From JABAAW01 sp965216605 (GTDB lineage: Bacteria; Pseudomonadota; Alphaproteobacteria; JABAAW01), in NCBI GenBank assembly GCA_965216605.1, contig CBDCGG010000002.1, positions 1,550,001 to 1,614,000 on the forward strand: a DNA stretch of 64,000 nucleotides. Direction: 5' to 3'. Below are positions 54,701-62,300 of this stretch, piece after piece (within the stretch, counting starts at the first letter, position 1; each line of letters starts with the position of its first letter). A model generated the notes under the pieces. The model saw only the letters and a program-made list of their open reading frames with translations, did no database searches and was not told the DNA's origin. The translations under genes were made by a program, and so were the position numbers.

Positions 54701-55227
54701 CTACCGTAGAACACATCGTTACCAGCACCGCCTTCAAGTTTATCGTTGCCGTCGCCGCCGAAGAGATGGTCGTCGTCATCTCTGCCTTCAAGCTTATCGT
54801 TGCCATCGCCGCCGAAGAGATAGTCGTTGCCAGCATCGCCATTAAGTGTATCGTTACCGCCAAAACCGTATATAATATCATCACCCCCCAAACTACCAAT
54901 ATCGTTATTTCCTCCATCGCCTAGTACAACATCATTAGTGCTATTATTGCCTTTACTCAGAGCCAAATAACCCAGATTCACTGGCTGGGCATCAGGATCG
55001 CCGTAGTGCAAGGTGTAGCGTCTGTGGGCGAAAGCAGCAGCAGCTATTTCTATGGTGGCGCCATCAATCGTGATCGTCATCATATTGCCATCCCCTCGCA
55101 CGATGGAGATATCTGCTGGGGAGAAATCTGCTACGGGCTTCGTCCCTACAAAATACAGAGCCGCAGCATCTGTGCTTGTTATTGTGATGGTGCCGCTGGT
55201 CGTGGTCGCTGTGTAGGTTAATGCCAT
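39397..55227 (-). CDS. Giant RTX repeat protein, 5,276 residues
   Basis: AAGGAG lies nine nt before the ATG at 55227. There is no Sec signal peptide, as expected for type I secretion. Almost the whole protein alternates calcium-binding nonapeptide blocks (GGDGNDTLTGG and the like) with modules of about 80 residues of the form Y-V/I-F-x-G...DTIQGDTDGGNLQFK...SVTIENYADGKFSIQYG...LGRLSLA. I count about 20 internal modules, plus a shortened one at the N-terminus and a variant at the C-terminus. They resemble the hemolysin-type calcium-binding related domain. A second recurring block is DTASYAGS...VVVNLLAGSATGNDAEGDVLVGIENLEGSAHKDTL. No enzyme, VWA, cadherin or Ig-like domain is seen. It is probably a cell-surface or extracellular matrix protein or adhesin. 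Mass is about half a megadalton. Confidence 0.9.
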   Translation of the reverse strand: MALTYTATTTSGTITITSTDAAALYFVGTKPVADFSPADISIVRGDGNMMTITIDGATIEIAAAAFAHRRYTLHYGDPDAQPVNLGYLALSKGNNSTNDVVLGDGGNNDIGSLGGDDIIYGFGGNDTLNGDAGNDYLFGGDGNDKLEGRDDDDHLFGGDGNDKLEGGAGNDVFYGSEGADRFSGGEGIDTLSYADSPEGVQFDSRYVFATNTGGDAAGDRIGDILTSTLENLIGSAYNDTLIGNSLANSLVGGAGDDILQGHGGNDTLVGGVGDDILQGHEGNDTLVGGVGDDLLQGHGGNDTLVGGAGDDLLQGFELGDTFDGGEGIDTLSYEESNAGVFVNLLLGNAEQNFIGGHAEGDSFAEGAETSIENLIGSAYADTLIGNAGNNILTGGGGADTLNGAGNADTIVNGNMVLGMDTLKGGDGIDNYVLALAGSYTIQGDSDGGNLLFKGISNPADIVATQDANDPTIVRITAGDDIFVTIEDYQYAVFNIFYGDGSGGDVADRTLVFETNTEGTSGNDTLTGDVEDEILDGMGGNDSIAGAGGDDTLVGGTGNDTLDGGAGADTYVFNSGDGNDTIQGDPDGGRLHFKDATGLGSFDFSQASNGDVTIMVGSDSVKILSAVAFSDGRYTLSYGDEDTPTVLGKLYFGTRSGDTIVSGDEGNLIYGFEGNDNLTGGAGDDRLEGGDGNDTLTGGAGDDRLEGGDGNDTLTGGAGDDRLGGGDGNDTLTGGAGDDRLEGGHGSDRLTGGAGNDSLVGGDGDDTLTGGVGNDRLEGGGGVDTYVFEGNFGADTIVGGRDGGRLYFKDAAGLGDLTFSRAGDGTVTILSDDGSVTIGASSYGNGRYDIHYGSGNTLLGVMSLAGDNGAIFYSIDRADFLHGGAGIDTVNYGGSGAGVTVSLLAGATNTGGRAAGDTFVSIENISGSIYKDSLTGNAGVNRLQGLDNDDELYGLAGNDTLEGGDGADTLDGGAGNDTLDGGAGNDTLEGGAGADTLDGGAGNDTLEGGAGADSYIFAGNYGNDTIQNDDDGGKLYFKGATGLSDFGFTYDADGNFVMTAGGGSVTFNGVSANLFSIHYGTNDTELGRLSAADATGGLLEAPDNEDKVDLLIGSAVADTLRGLAGNDDLRGNAGNDILEGGDGDDRLVGNTGDDILEGGAGADTLIGGLGTDTASYENSAATDTVNGEDIGVTVGLADGALKTGDAVGDTFIGVENLRGSDYKDTLTGNAGDNRLVGGAGNDTLYGGEGDDFLVGGTGADTYVFTGGYGNDIIRGDTDGGTLQFKDATSRSDLRFSREANGDVVITSSGGSVKILQAAYEDGRYSISYGDGANEVVLGKLYYGTSEAETFTGTAGSTDRNLLLGFGGGDTLTGGDGIDILIGGAGDDILEGGAGADTYIFGGNFGEDTIQNDGDGGNLYFRSVENSDDLDIGLVGSNYEIKTGANKVTVEGAGSYTIHHGSEDTVLGRVLLVKTAGEDTSATDDEGQDLIYGSIGDDTLRGLGGDDDIRGNDGADKLYGGAGADTLDGGAGADTLEGGEGADTLDGGAGADTASYAGSTDTDGAGVVVNLFRGTATGNDAEGDVLVGIENLEGSAHKDILIGDAAANTLQGNAGDDRLVGGAGNDRLEGGAGVDTLVGNIGNDFLQGGEGTDNYIFAGSYGEDTIEVDTDGGNLQFKQATGLGDFTFSTDGSGNVLIAGGGGTVKILKAAYADGRYNLQYGVENIDLGKLSVGTDGDDNSEVANADDAFVRGTGEADLMYGLAGDDTLKGFAGNDLLFGGSGDDRLEGGDGADRLVGGDGADTLEGGADNDILVGGLGADEYVFEAGHGADIIRGDTDGGALQFKAATNGDAFSFSRVGDLVTLGVGSDSVAIGGFANGNYVLQYGTGDTSLGRLAVATQEGGALRANADDEQDWLKGLGGDDILVGNGGDDRIDGGAGNDRLFGGGGVDTLTGGAGVDTLVGGLGDDFLRGGAGADNYIFAGSFGEDTIQGDADGGNLQFKGATGLDDLIFSRVGLNNENVKITQGVNSVTIENYVDGKFSIQYGSDNTDLGRLSLAAAAGGMIEAAADDKADLMLGLAGDDIFVGDGGNDDLRGYAGNDMLTGGAGNDRLIGGDGNDTLKGGVGADRLFGGLGSDKYVFESGGGRDIIVDDTDGGELQFQGALKASDLEFSRAPNGNVIARVGVDVVVILPSAQGAATYSVAHGASDTALGALMIVDGEGVATADTTETALGDDAKDVMVGTIGRDTLRGLGENDRLYGAAGNDELDGGDGDDTLTGGAGDDTLIGGAGTDTYVFAGDYGADIIRGDTDGGTLLFKDATSRGDLRFSRVGENMKITQSANSVTIEDYENGKFSISYGDAGNEVALGKLYYGTSGAETFTGTADENLLLGFGGVDTLTGGDGVDTLVGGLGNDFLRGGTGTDVYVFGGNFGEDTIQGDTDGGNLQFKGATGFGDFSFSRVGENNENVQITQGANSVTIENYADGKFSIQYGSENTELGRLSLALAAGGTIEAPADDKADLMLGLEGDDIFVGYGGNDDLRGYAGNDRLTGGAGNDLLIGGDGIDTLTGGVGADRLFGGAGNDILEGGAGADRVVGGEGLDTASYAGSAGDTDGAGVVVNLLTSSVTGNDAEGDILVGIENLEGSAHKDILTGDTADNTLQGNAGDDRLVGGAGNDRLEGGDGADRLVGGDGVDTLIGDAGDDTLIGGLGDDFLQGGDGTDNYIFAGSYGTDTIAVDTDGGNLQFKQATGLGDFTLSTDGSGNVLVAGGGGTVKILKAAYADGRYSLQYGVENIDLGKLSVGTDGNDNNEDVNADDAFVRGTGEADLMYGLAGDDTLKGLAGNDLLVGGLGDDRLEGGDGEDRLVGGVGIDTLIGGDGIDTLVGGLGNDFLRGGAGTDIYVFAGSFGEDTIQGDTDGGNLQFKQATGFGDLIFSRVGSNMKIVQGANSVTIENYADGKFSIQYGSENTDLGRLSLALAAGGTIEAPADDKADLMLGLEGDDIFVGYGGNDDLRGYAGNDMLTGGAGNDLLIGGDGIDTLTGGVGADRLFGGDGNDILEGGAGADRVVGGAGLDTASYAGSTDTDGAGVVVNLLAGSVTGNDAEGDVLVGIENLEGSAHKDTLTGDTADNTLKGNAGDDRLFGGAGNDRLEGGEGADRLVGGDGVDTLIGDAGDDTLVGGVGVDTLTGGDGVDTLVGGLGDDFLQGGDGTDNYIFVGSYGTDTIAVDTDGGNLQFKQATGLGDFTLSTDGSGNVLVAGGGGTVKILKATYADGRYSLQYGVENIDLGKLSVGTDGNDNNEDANADDAFVRGTGEADLMYGLAGDDTLKGLAGNDLLVGGLGDDRLEGGDGEDRLVGGVGIDTLIGGDGIDTLVGGLGNDFLRGGTGTDNYIFAGSFGEDTIQGDTDGGNLQFKQATGFGDLIFSRVGSNMKIVQGANSVTIENYADGKFSIQYGSENTDLGRLSLALAAGGTIEAPADDKADLMLGLEGDDIFVGYGGNDDLRGYAGNDRLTGGAGNDLLIGGAGNDILEGGAGADRVVGGAGLDTASYAGSTDTDGAGVVINLLAGSATGNDAEGDVLVGIENLEGSAHKDTLIGDTAANTLKGNAGDDRLFGGAGNDRLEGGSGNDRLVGGDGVDTLIGDRGDDILVGGAGNDRLEGGAGADRLVGGVGVDTLIGDTGGDTLVGNGGNDFLQGGYGADNYIFAGSYGTDTIAVDMDGGNLQFKQATGLGDFTFSTDGSGNVLVAGGGGTVKILKAAYADGRYSLQYGVENIDLGKLSVGTDGDDNSEDVNADDAFVRGTGEADLMYGLAGDDTLKGFAGNDLLVGGLGDDTLEGGDGEDRLVGGVGIDTLIGGDGIDTLVGGLGNDFLRGGTGTDTYIFAGSFGEDTIQGDTDGGNLQFKQATGFGDFSFLRVGSNMKIVQSANSGANSVTIENYADGKFSIQYGSENTDLGRLSLALAAGGTIEAPADDKADLMLGLEGDDIFVGYGGNDDLRGYAGNDMLTGGAGNDLLIGGDGIDTLTGGVGADRLFGGDGNDILEGGASADRIVGGEGLDTASYAGSAGDTDGAGVVVNLLTSSVTGNDAEGDILVGIENLEGSAHKDTLIGDTVANTLKGNAGDDRLFGGAGDDILEGGAGADRLVGGVGDDILEGGAGADRLVGGVGTDTASYEGSGDASGDGFGVTVNLHAGTGSGEHAEGDTFVGIENLRGSAFIDTLTGNAEANRLEGGAGADRLEGGDGLDTASYASSGDEDTNGEGVKVSLVAGAANTGEHAEGDVLFDIENLVGSDYKDTLTGNAEANVLVGRDGDDTLVGGGGNDRLVGGAGVDTASYAGAANGVVVNLFSGSASGSDAEGDILVGIENLEGSAHKDALIGDTADNTLKGNAGDDRLVGGDGVDTLNGGDGADILVGGLGNDFLQGGAGTDIYVFAGSFGEDTIQGDTDGGNLQFRQAAELGDLIFLRVGSNNENVQITFGENSVTIENYADGKFSIQYGSGNTELGRLSSALAAGGTLEAAADDKADLIVGSAEVDTLDGKEGADHLYGYAGNDILTGGAGNDLLIGGDGNDTLTGGVGDDRLFGSAGNDALTGGVGDDRLVGGAGNDILEGGAGADRVVGGEGSDTASYAGSAGDTDGAGVVVNLLAGSATGNDAEGDILVGIENLEGSAHKDTLTGDTADNTLKGLAGDDRLFGGAGNDILEGGAGDDRLFGGAGDDILEGGAGADRFVGGVGTDTASYERATEGANGVGVTVSLVAGATNTGEHVVGDTFAGIENLRGSAFGDTLTGNAEANRLEGGAGADRLEGGDGLDTASYASSGDEDTNGEGVKVSLVAGATNTGEHAEGDVLFDIENLVGSDYKDTLTGNAEANVLVGRDGDDTLVGGGGNDRLFGGAGVDTASYAGAANGVVVNLLSGSASGSDAEGDILVGIENLEGSAHKDALIGDTADNTLKGNGGDDRLVGGDGVDTLNGGDGADILVGGLGNDFLQGGSGTDNYIFAGSFGEDTIQGDTDGGNLQFRQATGFGDLSFLRVGLNNENVQITFGENSVTIENYADGNFSIQYGSENTDLGRLSLAVAAGGTIEAAADDKADLMLGLEGDDIFVGDGGNDDLRGYAGNDMLTGGAGNDLLIGGDGNDTLTGGVGADRLFGGDGNDILEGGAGADRVVGGAGVDTYVFSVGSGTDTVVDTASEVMTLRFDGASYTAEDFADTSNFARVGNNLEITIDKDAADGIDDKITIVNAYDSNAGTGTGNSAFTINIEYGSGNNFTEVADANEFWHTL
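40057..43398. repeat. Tandem duplication of a 1,698-nt block inside RTX 1
   Basis: Matching positions recur at an offset of exactly 1,698 nt over the block (for example 40057/41755, 40256/41954, 40805/42503, 41033/42731). The outer limits are approximate. The copies differ by scattered substitutions. Confidence 0.75.
43399..47760. repeat. Three tandem copies of a block of about 1.45 kb inside RTX 1
   Basis: Equivalent points are found at 43399, 44878, 46345 and 47761, giving steps of 1,479, 1,467 and 1,416 nt. Each copy holds two spacer modules of different type and the RTX blocks between them. The length differences are whole numbers of codons, as required to keep the frame. Confidence 0.75.
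53011..53226. repeat. 54-nt tandem repeat, four copies, inside RTX 1
   Basis: Units beginning at 53011, 53065, 53119 and 53173 encode GGDGNDTLTGGAGDDRLE. They are identical or differ by one or two bases, so they are the youngest repeats in this part of the gene. Confidence 0.75.
54284..54482. repeat. 54-nt tandem repeat, nearly four copies, inside RTX 1
   Basis: Units begin at 54284, 54338, 54392 and 54446 and encode two nonapeptides each (LQGHGGNDTLVGGVGDD). They differ by a few bases. Confidence 0.7.
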
Positions 55228-55286
55228 GGTTCTGCTCCTTCTTTAGCAAAAGTTTGTCATAAAAACAGAGGTTGCCCTTTGTCCTT

Positions 55287-55350
55287 GTTTCGTTGGTCTT
55301 GAGTTTCGTTGGTCTTGAGTTTCGTTGGTCTTGAGTTTCGTTGGTCTTTG
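55287..55350. repeat. 16-nt tandem repeat, four copies
   Basis: Units gtttcgttggtcttga at 55287, 55303, 55319 and 55335; the last differs in its final two bases. They lie 60-125 nt upstream of the RTX 1 start, within the likely promoter/leader region. Confidence 0.85.
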
Positions 55351-55897
55351 TGTTGTTTCCGCCCCCCTCGTTTCTCGTCTGCCCCTTGTGCTTGCGTCAG
55401 CTGTCTGTCAGCCTTCCCAAAGCGCAACGCGCGTCCGCCCCCTTGTATCCCTCCCCCTGCTTCCCCCATCGCGACGATCGACATGCTCGCGAACGAGAGC
55501 GTCCGCCCCCTTGTGTCCCTACCCCTGCTTCCCCCGTTTCCCCCTGTTTCTTCCCTCCCCCGCGAACTCCCCCTTGTCCGTTTGTCCGTTTGTCCCTCTG
55601 CTCGCTCCCTCTCGCTCCCTCTCGCTCCCTCTCGTTCCTGAAGAATCTGCTAGTGACACTCTTCAGAGGTTCTCTTTGAGGGTAAAAACAAAAAAAGTCA
55701 ACCTTTGTTTTGCTTTTTTTCGCTGTTCACGAAAAGTTTATCCATTCCTATTTCTTCCCTATGTCTTTCCTGTTTCTTCCCTCCCCCACGAGAACTCCCC
55801 CTTGTCCTCCCCCTTCCTCTGCCCGCGCCCGTCCCCCAGTGTAGCACAGCGTAACGAGGTTTTTGCTACGAAAAAGCCATGCTCACAAGCCAATCAT

Positions 55898-55917
55898 CCC
55901 TCAGCTAGAGGGTTTTT
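55898..55917 (+). terminator. Terminator-like hairpin on the + strand
   Basis: ccctc-agcta-gaggg followed by five T. No + strand gene ends here, and on the minus strand, where RTX 2 is read, there is no T-run after the stem. Confidence 0.25.
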
Positions 55918-55960
55918 CGCACTGACTTTGCCGATTCATCTTACCGATTCGCTTGTCCGA

Positions 55961-56005
55961 TCCAAGTGCATCAGCTCCAAGTGCATCAGCTCCAAGTGTA
56001 TCAGC
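55961..56005. repeat. 15-nt tandem repeat, three copies
   Basis: tccaagtgcatcagc at 55961, 55976 and, with one change, 55991. The array lies 19 nt beyond the stop codon of RTX 2. Confidence 0.85.
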
Positions 56006-56024
56006 ATGTGTCCCAAACGAGCGT

Positions 56025-56360
56025 TTAGGTCAGTCCGTGCCAGAATTCGTTTGCGTCTGCCACTTGGGTAAAGCTGTTCCCGCTACCGTATTCGATGTTG
56101 ATCGTAAATGCCGAGTTGCCTGTTCCTGTTCCGTCATTGCTGTCGTAGGCGTTTTCGATTATTACTTTGTCATCGATGCCATCGGCGGCGTCCTTGTCTA
56201 TGGTGATTTCAAGATTGTTGCCTACTCTGGCAAAGTTTGATGTGTCGGCGAAATCCTCGGCTGTGTAAGAAGCCCCATCGAAGCGCAAGGTCATAACTTC
56301 TGACGCTGTATCGACGACGGTGTCTGTGCCATCGCCTACAGAAAAGACATAGGTATCTAC
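56025..56360 (-). other. Conserved C-terminal domain of RTX 2 (putative type I secretion signal)
   Basis: The segment from YVFSVGDGTDTVVD to EFWHGLT matches the end of RTX 1 with few changes (for example KVIIENAYDSND against KITIVNAYDSNA). The rest of the two proteins is much less alike. Confidence 0.6.
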
Positions 56361-59300
56361 CCCCGCGCCGCCGACGAGCCTATCGTTGCCTAGGCTGCCT
56401 TCGAGCTGGTCGTTGCCTGCGCCGCCTCTGATAACATTGTCACCATCGTTACCTGTCAGCTCGTCGTTGCCGCCCGAACCTATAAGGTTTTCGATGCCGT
56501 GATTGGCAAGAAGGCTGTCGCCCGCAGCGTCTCCTCTTGCGAATTCGTTCGTGCCAAGGTTTGCACTGATTCCTGCCTCGACATCGTAGCCTGCGTAGCT
56601 GAGAACATCGATGCCTGCGCCGCCACGGAACTTGTCTCCATCCGCGCCGCCGATGAGGACATCGTTGCCCTCGCCGCCGTAGAGGGTATCTGTGCCAGCA
56701 CCGCCGTAGAGACGGTCGTTGCCCGCATCGCCGCTGATTTCATCTGCACCGCCTTTGCCTAATAGGGTATCTGCGCCGCCTTTGCCTAATAGGGTTTCGT
56801 CCGTATCGTCGCCGATGATAAAGTCTGCCTCGTTGGTGCCTGTATCGCTGTTGTAAATCAAGCTGCCCAAGAGCTTGTCGTTGGCACCGTAGTAGATATT
56901 GTAGCGACCGTCCACGAAGAGAACAGGGTCGTTAGCATCGCGGACGAAAGTCACGGAGTCGCTACCGTAATGCAACCTAGCCTGTGTCACAGAACCACTG
57001 CCGAAACCGTATTTGAAGTTGACTGTTGAGAAGGAGAATTGATCAAAGTCGTAGATGTCTTTAAAGTACAGGTTGCTCTCGCCTGCTTGTTCGTAGATGT
57101 AGTCGGTACCGTCTCCGTTGTTGAAGATGTAGTTGTCTATGCCTTCGCCGCCGCCCAGCCTGTCTACGCCCGTGCCGCCGACAAGAGTGTCCTCGCCCGC
57201 GCCGCCGTAGATGTAATCATCACCGCCCAGCCCGCGTAAGGTCTGGCTGCCTGCCGAGCCTATGAGGAAGTCTTTGTTATTGCCACCTTCTATGACTCCA
57301 TCCTCGTTAGGCGTGTTGAATTGAAGATAACCAACCGTTTTCTTACTCCCATCCACACCGGCTTCGTATCGCCAATTGAAGTTGCCGCCGTTGTTGAAAG
57401 CATCCGCTTTGATCGTCACGCTGTTCCCTCCGCCCGTATCGATCCTGACATCGCCATCGGCTTCGCGGTCGATGGAGAAGAAGGAAGACTGGCCAATCCA
57501 TATTTTGAAAATGAGAAAGTTAGTTTCTAAGCTTCCTTGTTCTCCTTGTATGATGTCTGTGCCATGTGCACCATAAAAATAATAAATGTCGCGGCCCTCC
57601 CCGCCGTCAAGGATGTCGTTGCCAAAGCCGCCGTAGATATCGTCGTCGCCCGCGAGGCCCTGTATGGTGGAGCCGTTTGTTGCGTGGGCACGCAGCCTGT
57701 CGTTGAACGCCGAACCTATAAGGATCTCTATGTCGTTATTATCAACTAGATCTCCACTCGATTCTACCTTCGGGTCACCACTATAACTGACTGCACCATT
57801 GAGGCCGATATTAACCCCTGCTTTAGAGTTTTCGTAGGTGAGCGTATCGATGCCTGCGCCGCCGAAGAAGATATCGGCTCCCAGCCCACCCTCCAGGATG
57901 TCGTCGCCCGCGCCGCCGCGGAGGATATCGTCGCCATCGCCGCCTCTTAGGATGTCATCGCCACCACCGCCGACGATTGTATCGTTGCCGCCAAGCCCTC
58001 TGTATTCGTGCCCTCCAGCCCTGCCAAGGAAGAAGTTGTTAGTCTCGTCGCCCGTAATGACCCCATTTACAAGAGGGAAGGCGGAGAAAGACAGCACTGT
58101 CGCCAGAGTATTGCTAGTACCGTAGTGTATTTGGTAGCGACCGTCAGCGTAAGAAGCAGCATCGATCGTTATTGTTTGACCGTTATTAATCGTGATGACG
58201 ACATCGCCGTTAGATTCCCGACGAACAAAAAACTCTTGCGTACCAATAAGTGGCCTAAGATAGATCTTGTTGATCGTTCCTGCCGCGTCTGCCTCGTCGC
58301 CTTGAATCCTGTCATGCTCATTACTGGGACTGTAGTATTTTTCAAAGACATAGGTGTCTGCACCCGCACCGCCGTTGAGGATGTCGTTGCCATCGCCGCC
58401 GATGATGGTGTCGTCGCCCGCACCGCCGTAGAGTTTGTTGTTACCATTGCTACCCCTGAGCGTGTCGCCGAACTTCGAGCCAATGGCATTCTCGATGCCG
58501 CTGATGGTGTCGCCCGTAGCGTGTGAGTTTGTGCCTGACACGGAATTGGTTTTGAGGTTGACACTAACCGCAGCGTTGGAGCTTGCGTAGCTGACCGTAT
58601 CGCTACCATCCCCACCTTTGATGATGTCGTTGCCATCGCCGCCCTCAAGGATATCGTTGCCCTCGCCGCCCACAAGCGTGTCGTTGCCCGCACCGCCGTA
58701 GAGGATATCGTTGCCTATGTCGCCGTAAAGACTGTCGTTGCCCGCACCGCCGTAGAGGATATCGTTGCCTATGTCGCCGTAAAGATTGTCGTTGCCCGCA
58801 CCGCCGTAGAGGATATCGTTGCCTTCATACCCCCTGTATGTGTGACCCCCTGCCAAGCCCAATAAGAAGTCATCGCCATCCGTGCCTATCACCTCATCGT
58901 TGCTATCGATAGTGGGGAGCAAGAGCGTGCCTAGCAGCGTGTTCTCGCTACCGTAGAAGACCTGATAACGACCGTCGGCGAAAGAAGCAGCGGCGATCGT
59001 AACGCTACCGCCGCCCGTACCGATCCTGATATCGCCATCAGACTCTTGCTCGATATATAAAGAGCTCCTGCTCGCATCCCTGAAGTAGAGGTTGTTCACC
59101 CCTCCCGCCGCGTCGTTTTGATCGCCTTGGATGGTGTCCGTGCCATAGTCGCCCGCAAAGATATAGGTGTCTACGCCCGCACCGCCTTCAAGGATGTCGT
59201 TACCCGCGCCGCCCCTAAGCGTGTCTCCGCCCACTCCGCCGTAGAGCCCGTCGTTGCCATTTCCACCGTAGAGCTCGTCGTTGCCCACTCCGCCGTAGAG

Positions 59301-62300
59301 CTTGTCGTTGCCTTCACCACCTCTTAGGGCATCGTCCCCGCCGCCGCCGCGCAACTCGTTTTCTGCCGTATCGCCCGTGAGCGTGTCGCCGTAAACCGAG
59401 CCTCTGATGTTCTCGACTTTGGTAAGGGATGAGAGGGTGTCGCCCTGAGCGTGTCCGCCCGAAAAGGTGCTGTCCAAGAGGTTGACACTAACCGCAGCGT
59501 CAGAGCTTGCGTAGCTGATCGTATCGCTGCCACTCCCTCCATAGAAGATGTCTGCGCCCGCGCCGCCCTCAAACGTGTCCGCACCATGGAAGCCGAAGAA
59601 CGTGTCGTTGCCATCGCCGCCGAACAGAACGTCGTCGCCCCTGCCGCCATCAAGCGTGTCGTTGCCATCGCCGCCGAACAGAACGTCGTCGCCCCTGTCG
59701 CCTTCCAGACTGTCGTTGCCATCGCCGCCGAACAGCCTATCGATGTCATCGCCGCCGATGAGCGTGTCATCGCCCTCGCCGCCAAACAGAATGTTGTCGC
59801 CCGCACCGCCGTCGAGATTGTCATCGCCCTCGCCGCCAAACAGAATGTCGTCGCCCAAACCGCCGTCGATCTCGTCGTTGCCAGCGCCGCCCACCAACAG
59901 ATCCCGATCATCCGTGCCAACAAACGAACCCGTGCTATATTTCAACTTGCCCATAAATGTGCTGCCTAATTCTATGGTGTATCGGTCATCAGCGTAGGCA
60001 CCAGCCCTTATCGTAACAGAGTTGCTACCGTGCATGATAACTACATCATTATTGTCCGCACGGAAGAAGGTAAACCCATCAAGACCCACAGCATCGGTGA
60101 ATATCAACCTGCCGCCGTCAGCATCGCTTTGGATGATATCACTGCCATAGTTGCCTGAGAACACATAGAGGTCTGCACCCAAGCCGCCCTCTAGCTCGTC
60201 GTTGCCCGCTCCGCCCTCCAGCCTGTCCGCACCCAAGCCCCCTTGCAGAAGATCATCGCCCCCAAAACCGAACATCAAGTCCCCTACATCCGTGCCGACA
60301 ATTTTCGTCGTATCCGTATTATCATTCCCGTTCGTGCCTAAGTACAACTTGCCCAAAGTCACAGGCGCGTCGTTTGCTCCGTGTTGTATCGTGTAGATCC
60401 CCGCCTTGTAAGCACTAGCCATTATCGTAACAGAGTTACTACCGTGCTCGATAAGTACATCGCCATCGGTATCGCGCGAGAAGTCAAAACTATCAAAACC
60501 CGTAGCGTCTATGAACCTCAGTATGCCGCCGTCCGCATCGCCTTGGATGACATCATTGCCATAGTCGCCACCAAACACATAGAGGTCCGCACCCGCACCG
60601 CCGACAAGGATATCGTTACCCCCAAGTCCGTAAAGGGTGTCCGCGCCATCTTCGCCGACTAGTCTGTTGACTCCCGCGCTACCCGCCAAGAAGTCGTCTC
60701 CACTTGAGCCTATGATGTTCTGAACGGTTCCCACAGCAACAATACTGTCACCCGCAGCGTCTCCTCTTGCGAAAAGTCCCGCGCCGTTGTTCTTACCAAT
60801 TTCAACACTAACCCCTACACTGGCATCAGAGCCTCTGTAGCTGATCGTATTGATACCCGCGCCGCCGTCGAACTTGTCGCCATTACCACCGCCTTGGAAG
60901 AAATCGTTGCCAGCGCCGCCGTAGAGCTCATCGGTGCCCGCGCCGCCAAACAATCTGTCGTTGCCTGCGCCGCCGTGGAGAATGTCGTTGCCCAAGCCGC
61001 CTTCGAGAATATCGTCGCCCCCCAAACCGAACATCAAGTCCCCTACATCCGTGCCGACAAGTTTCGTCGTATCCGTATTATCATTCCCGTTCGTGCCGAG
61101 GTACAACTTGCCCAAAGTCACGGGCGAAGAGTCTGCTCCGTATTGTATCGTGTAGATCCCCGCCTTGTAGGCACCAGCCCTTATCGTAACGGAGTTGCTA
61201 CCGTGCTCGATAAGCACATCGCCATCGGCATCGCGCGAGAAGTCAAAGTTGCCAATACCCGTAGCGTTGATGAACCTCAGTATGCCGCCGTCCGCATCGC
61301 CTTGGATGACATCATTGCCATAGTCGCCACCGAAGACATAGATGTCCGCGCCCAAGCCGCCGACGAGGATATCGTTACCCAAGCCACCCTCAAGCGTGTC
61401 GTCGCCCAAACCACCGACGAGTCTGTTGTTTTGTGCATCGCCCGTCAGCTCGTCGGTGCCACCTGAGCCTACGATGTTCTGAATGGTGTTGGCAGCAACG
61501 ATGCTATCGCCCAAAGCGTATCCTCTTGCGAATGTGTTCGTGTTGAGGTTAGCAGCTATCCCTGTAGCGACCGTATAGTCTGCGTAGCTGATCGTATTGA
61601 TACCTGCGCCGCCGTCGAACTTGTCGCCATTATCGCCGCCTTGGAGGATATCGTTGCCATCGCCGCCCACAAGCGTGTCGTCGCCCAAGCCGCCGAACAA
61701 TCTGTCGTTGTTCGCGCCGCCGTAGAGATTGTCGTTGCCCTCGCCGCCGCTGATCTCGTCGTTGTCCGCACCGCCCACCAGCAGGTCTGCCTCACCTGTG
61801 CCTTCAAACGAACCCGTGACGATACTCAGCTGTCCCAGAATTTTGAGAGCACTGCCTGTGCCGAGGGATATGTCGAAGCCTGCGCCGAAATTTTGGACGG
61901 TAATGGAGTTGCCTCCAAGCCTGACGACCAGGGTTTGCAAGCCGTTTGCTACGGTGTGCGCGAAGGACAATCCTGCGAGGTCTGCCTTGTCTTTGAAGTT
62001 GAGCGTGCCGCCGTCGGCATCGCCTCGGATGATGTCTTCGCCCCAGTTTCCGTTGAAGACATAGATGTCTGCGCCCAAGCCGCCGACGAGGGTATCGTTA
62101 CCCAAGCCACCCTCAAGCGTGTCGTCGCCCAAACCACCGACGAGTCTGTTGTTTTGTGCGTCGCCCGTCAGCTCGTCGGTGCCACCTGAGCCTATGATGT
62201 TCTGAATGGTTCCGGCAGCAACGATGCTATCGCCCAAAGCGTATCCTCTTGCGAATGTGTTCGTGTTGAGGTTGGCAGCGATCCCTGTAGCGACCGTATA

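Larger units (their letters stand above)
55228..56024. other. Low-complexity intergenic region between the two RTX genes
   Basis: This 797-nt gap has no believable gene; its open frames are Pro/Ser/Arg low-complexity. It holds a 16-nt repeat (55287-55350), a longer pair with cgtccgcccccttgt (55432-55467 and 55500-55535), a 10-nt repeat gctccctctc x3 (55604-55633), a duplicated segment with ctgtttcttccctccccc (near 55543 and 55768), and a 15-nt repeat (55961-56005). The RTX 1 promoter should lie in its left part on the minus strand; I see no clear one. Confidence 0.7.

Noticed and set aside
55325..56071. 248-residue + strand frame between the RTX genes
   Set aside because: Its translation is Ser/Pro/Leu low-complexity from repeat DNA, it has no RBS and it overlaps the end of RTX 2.
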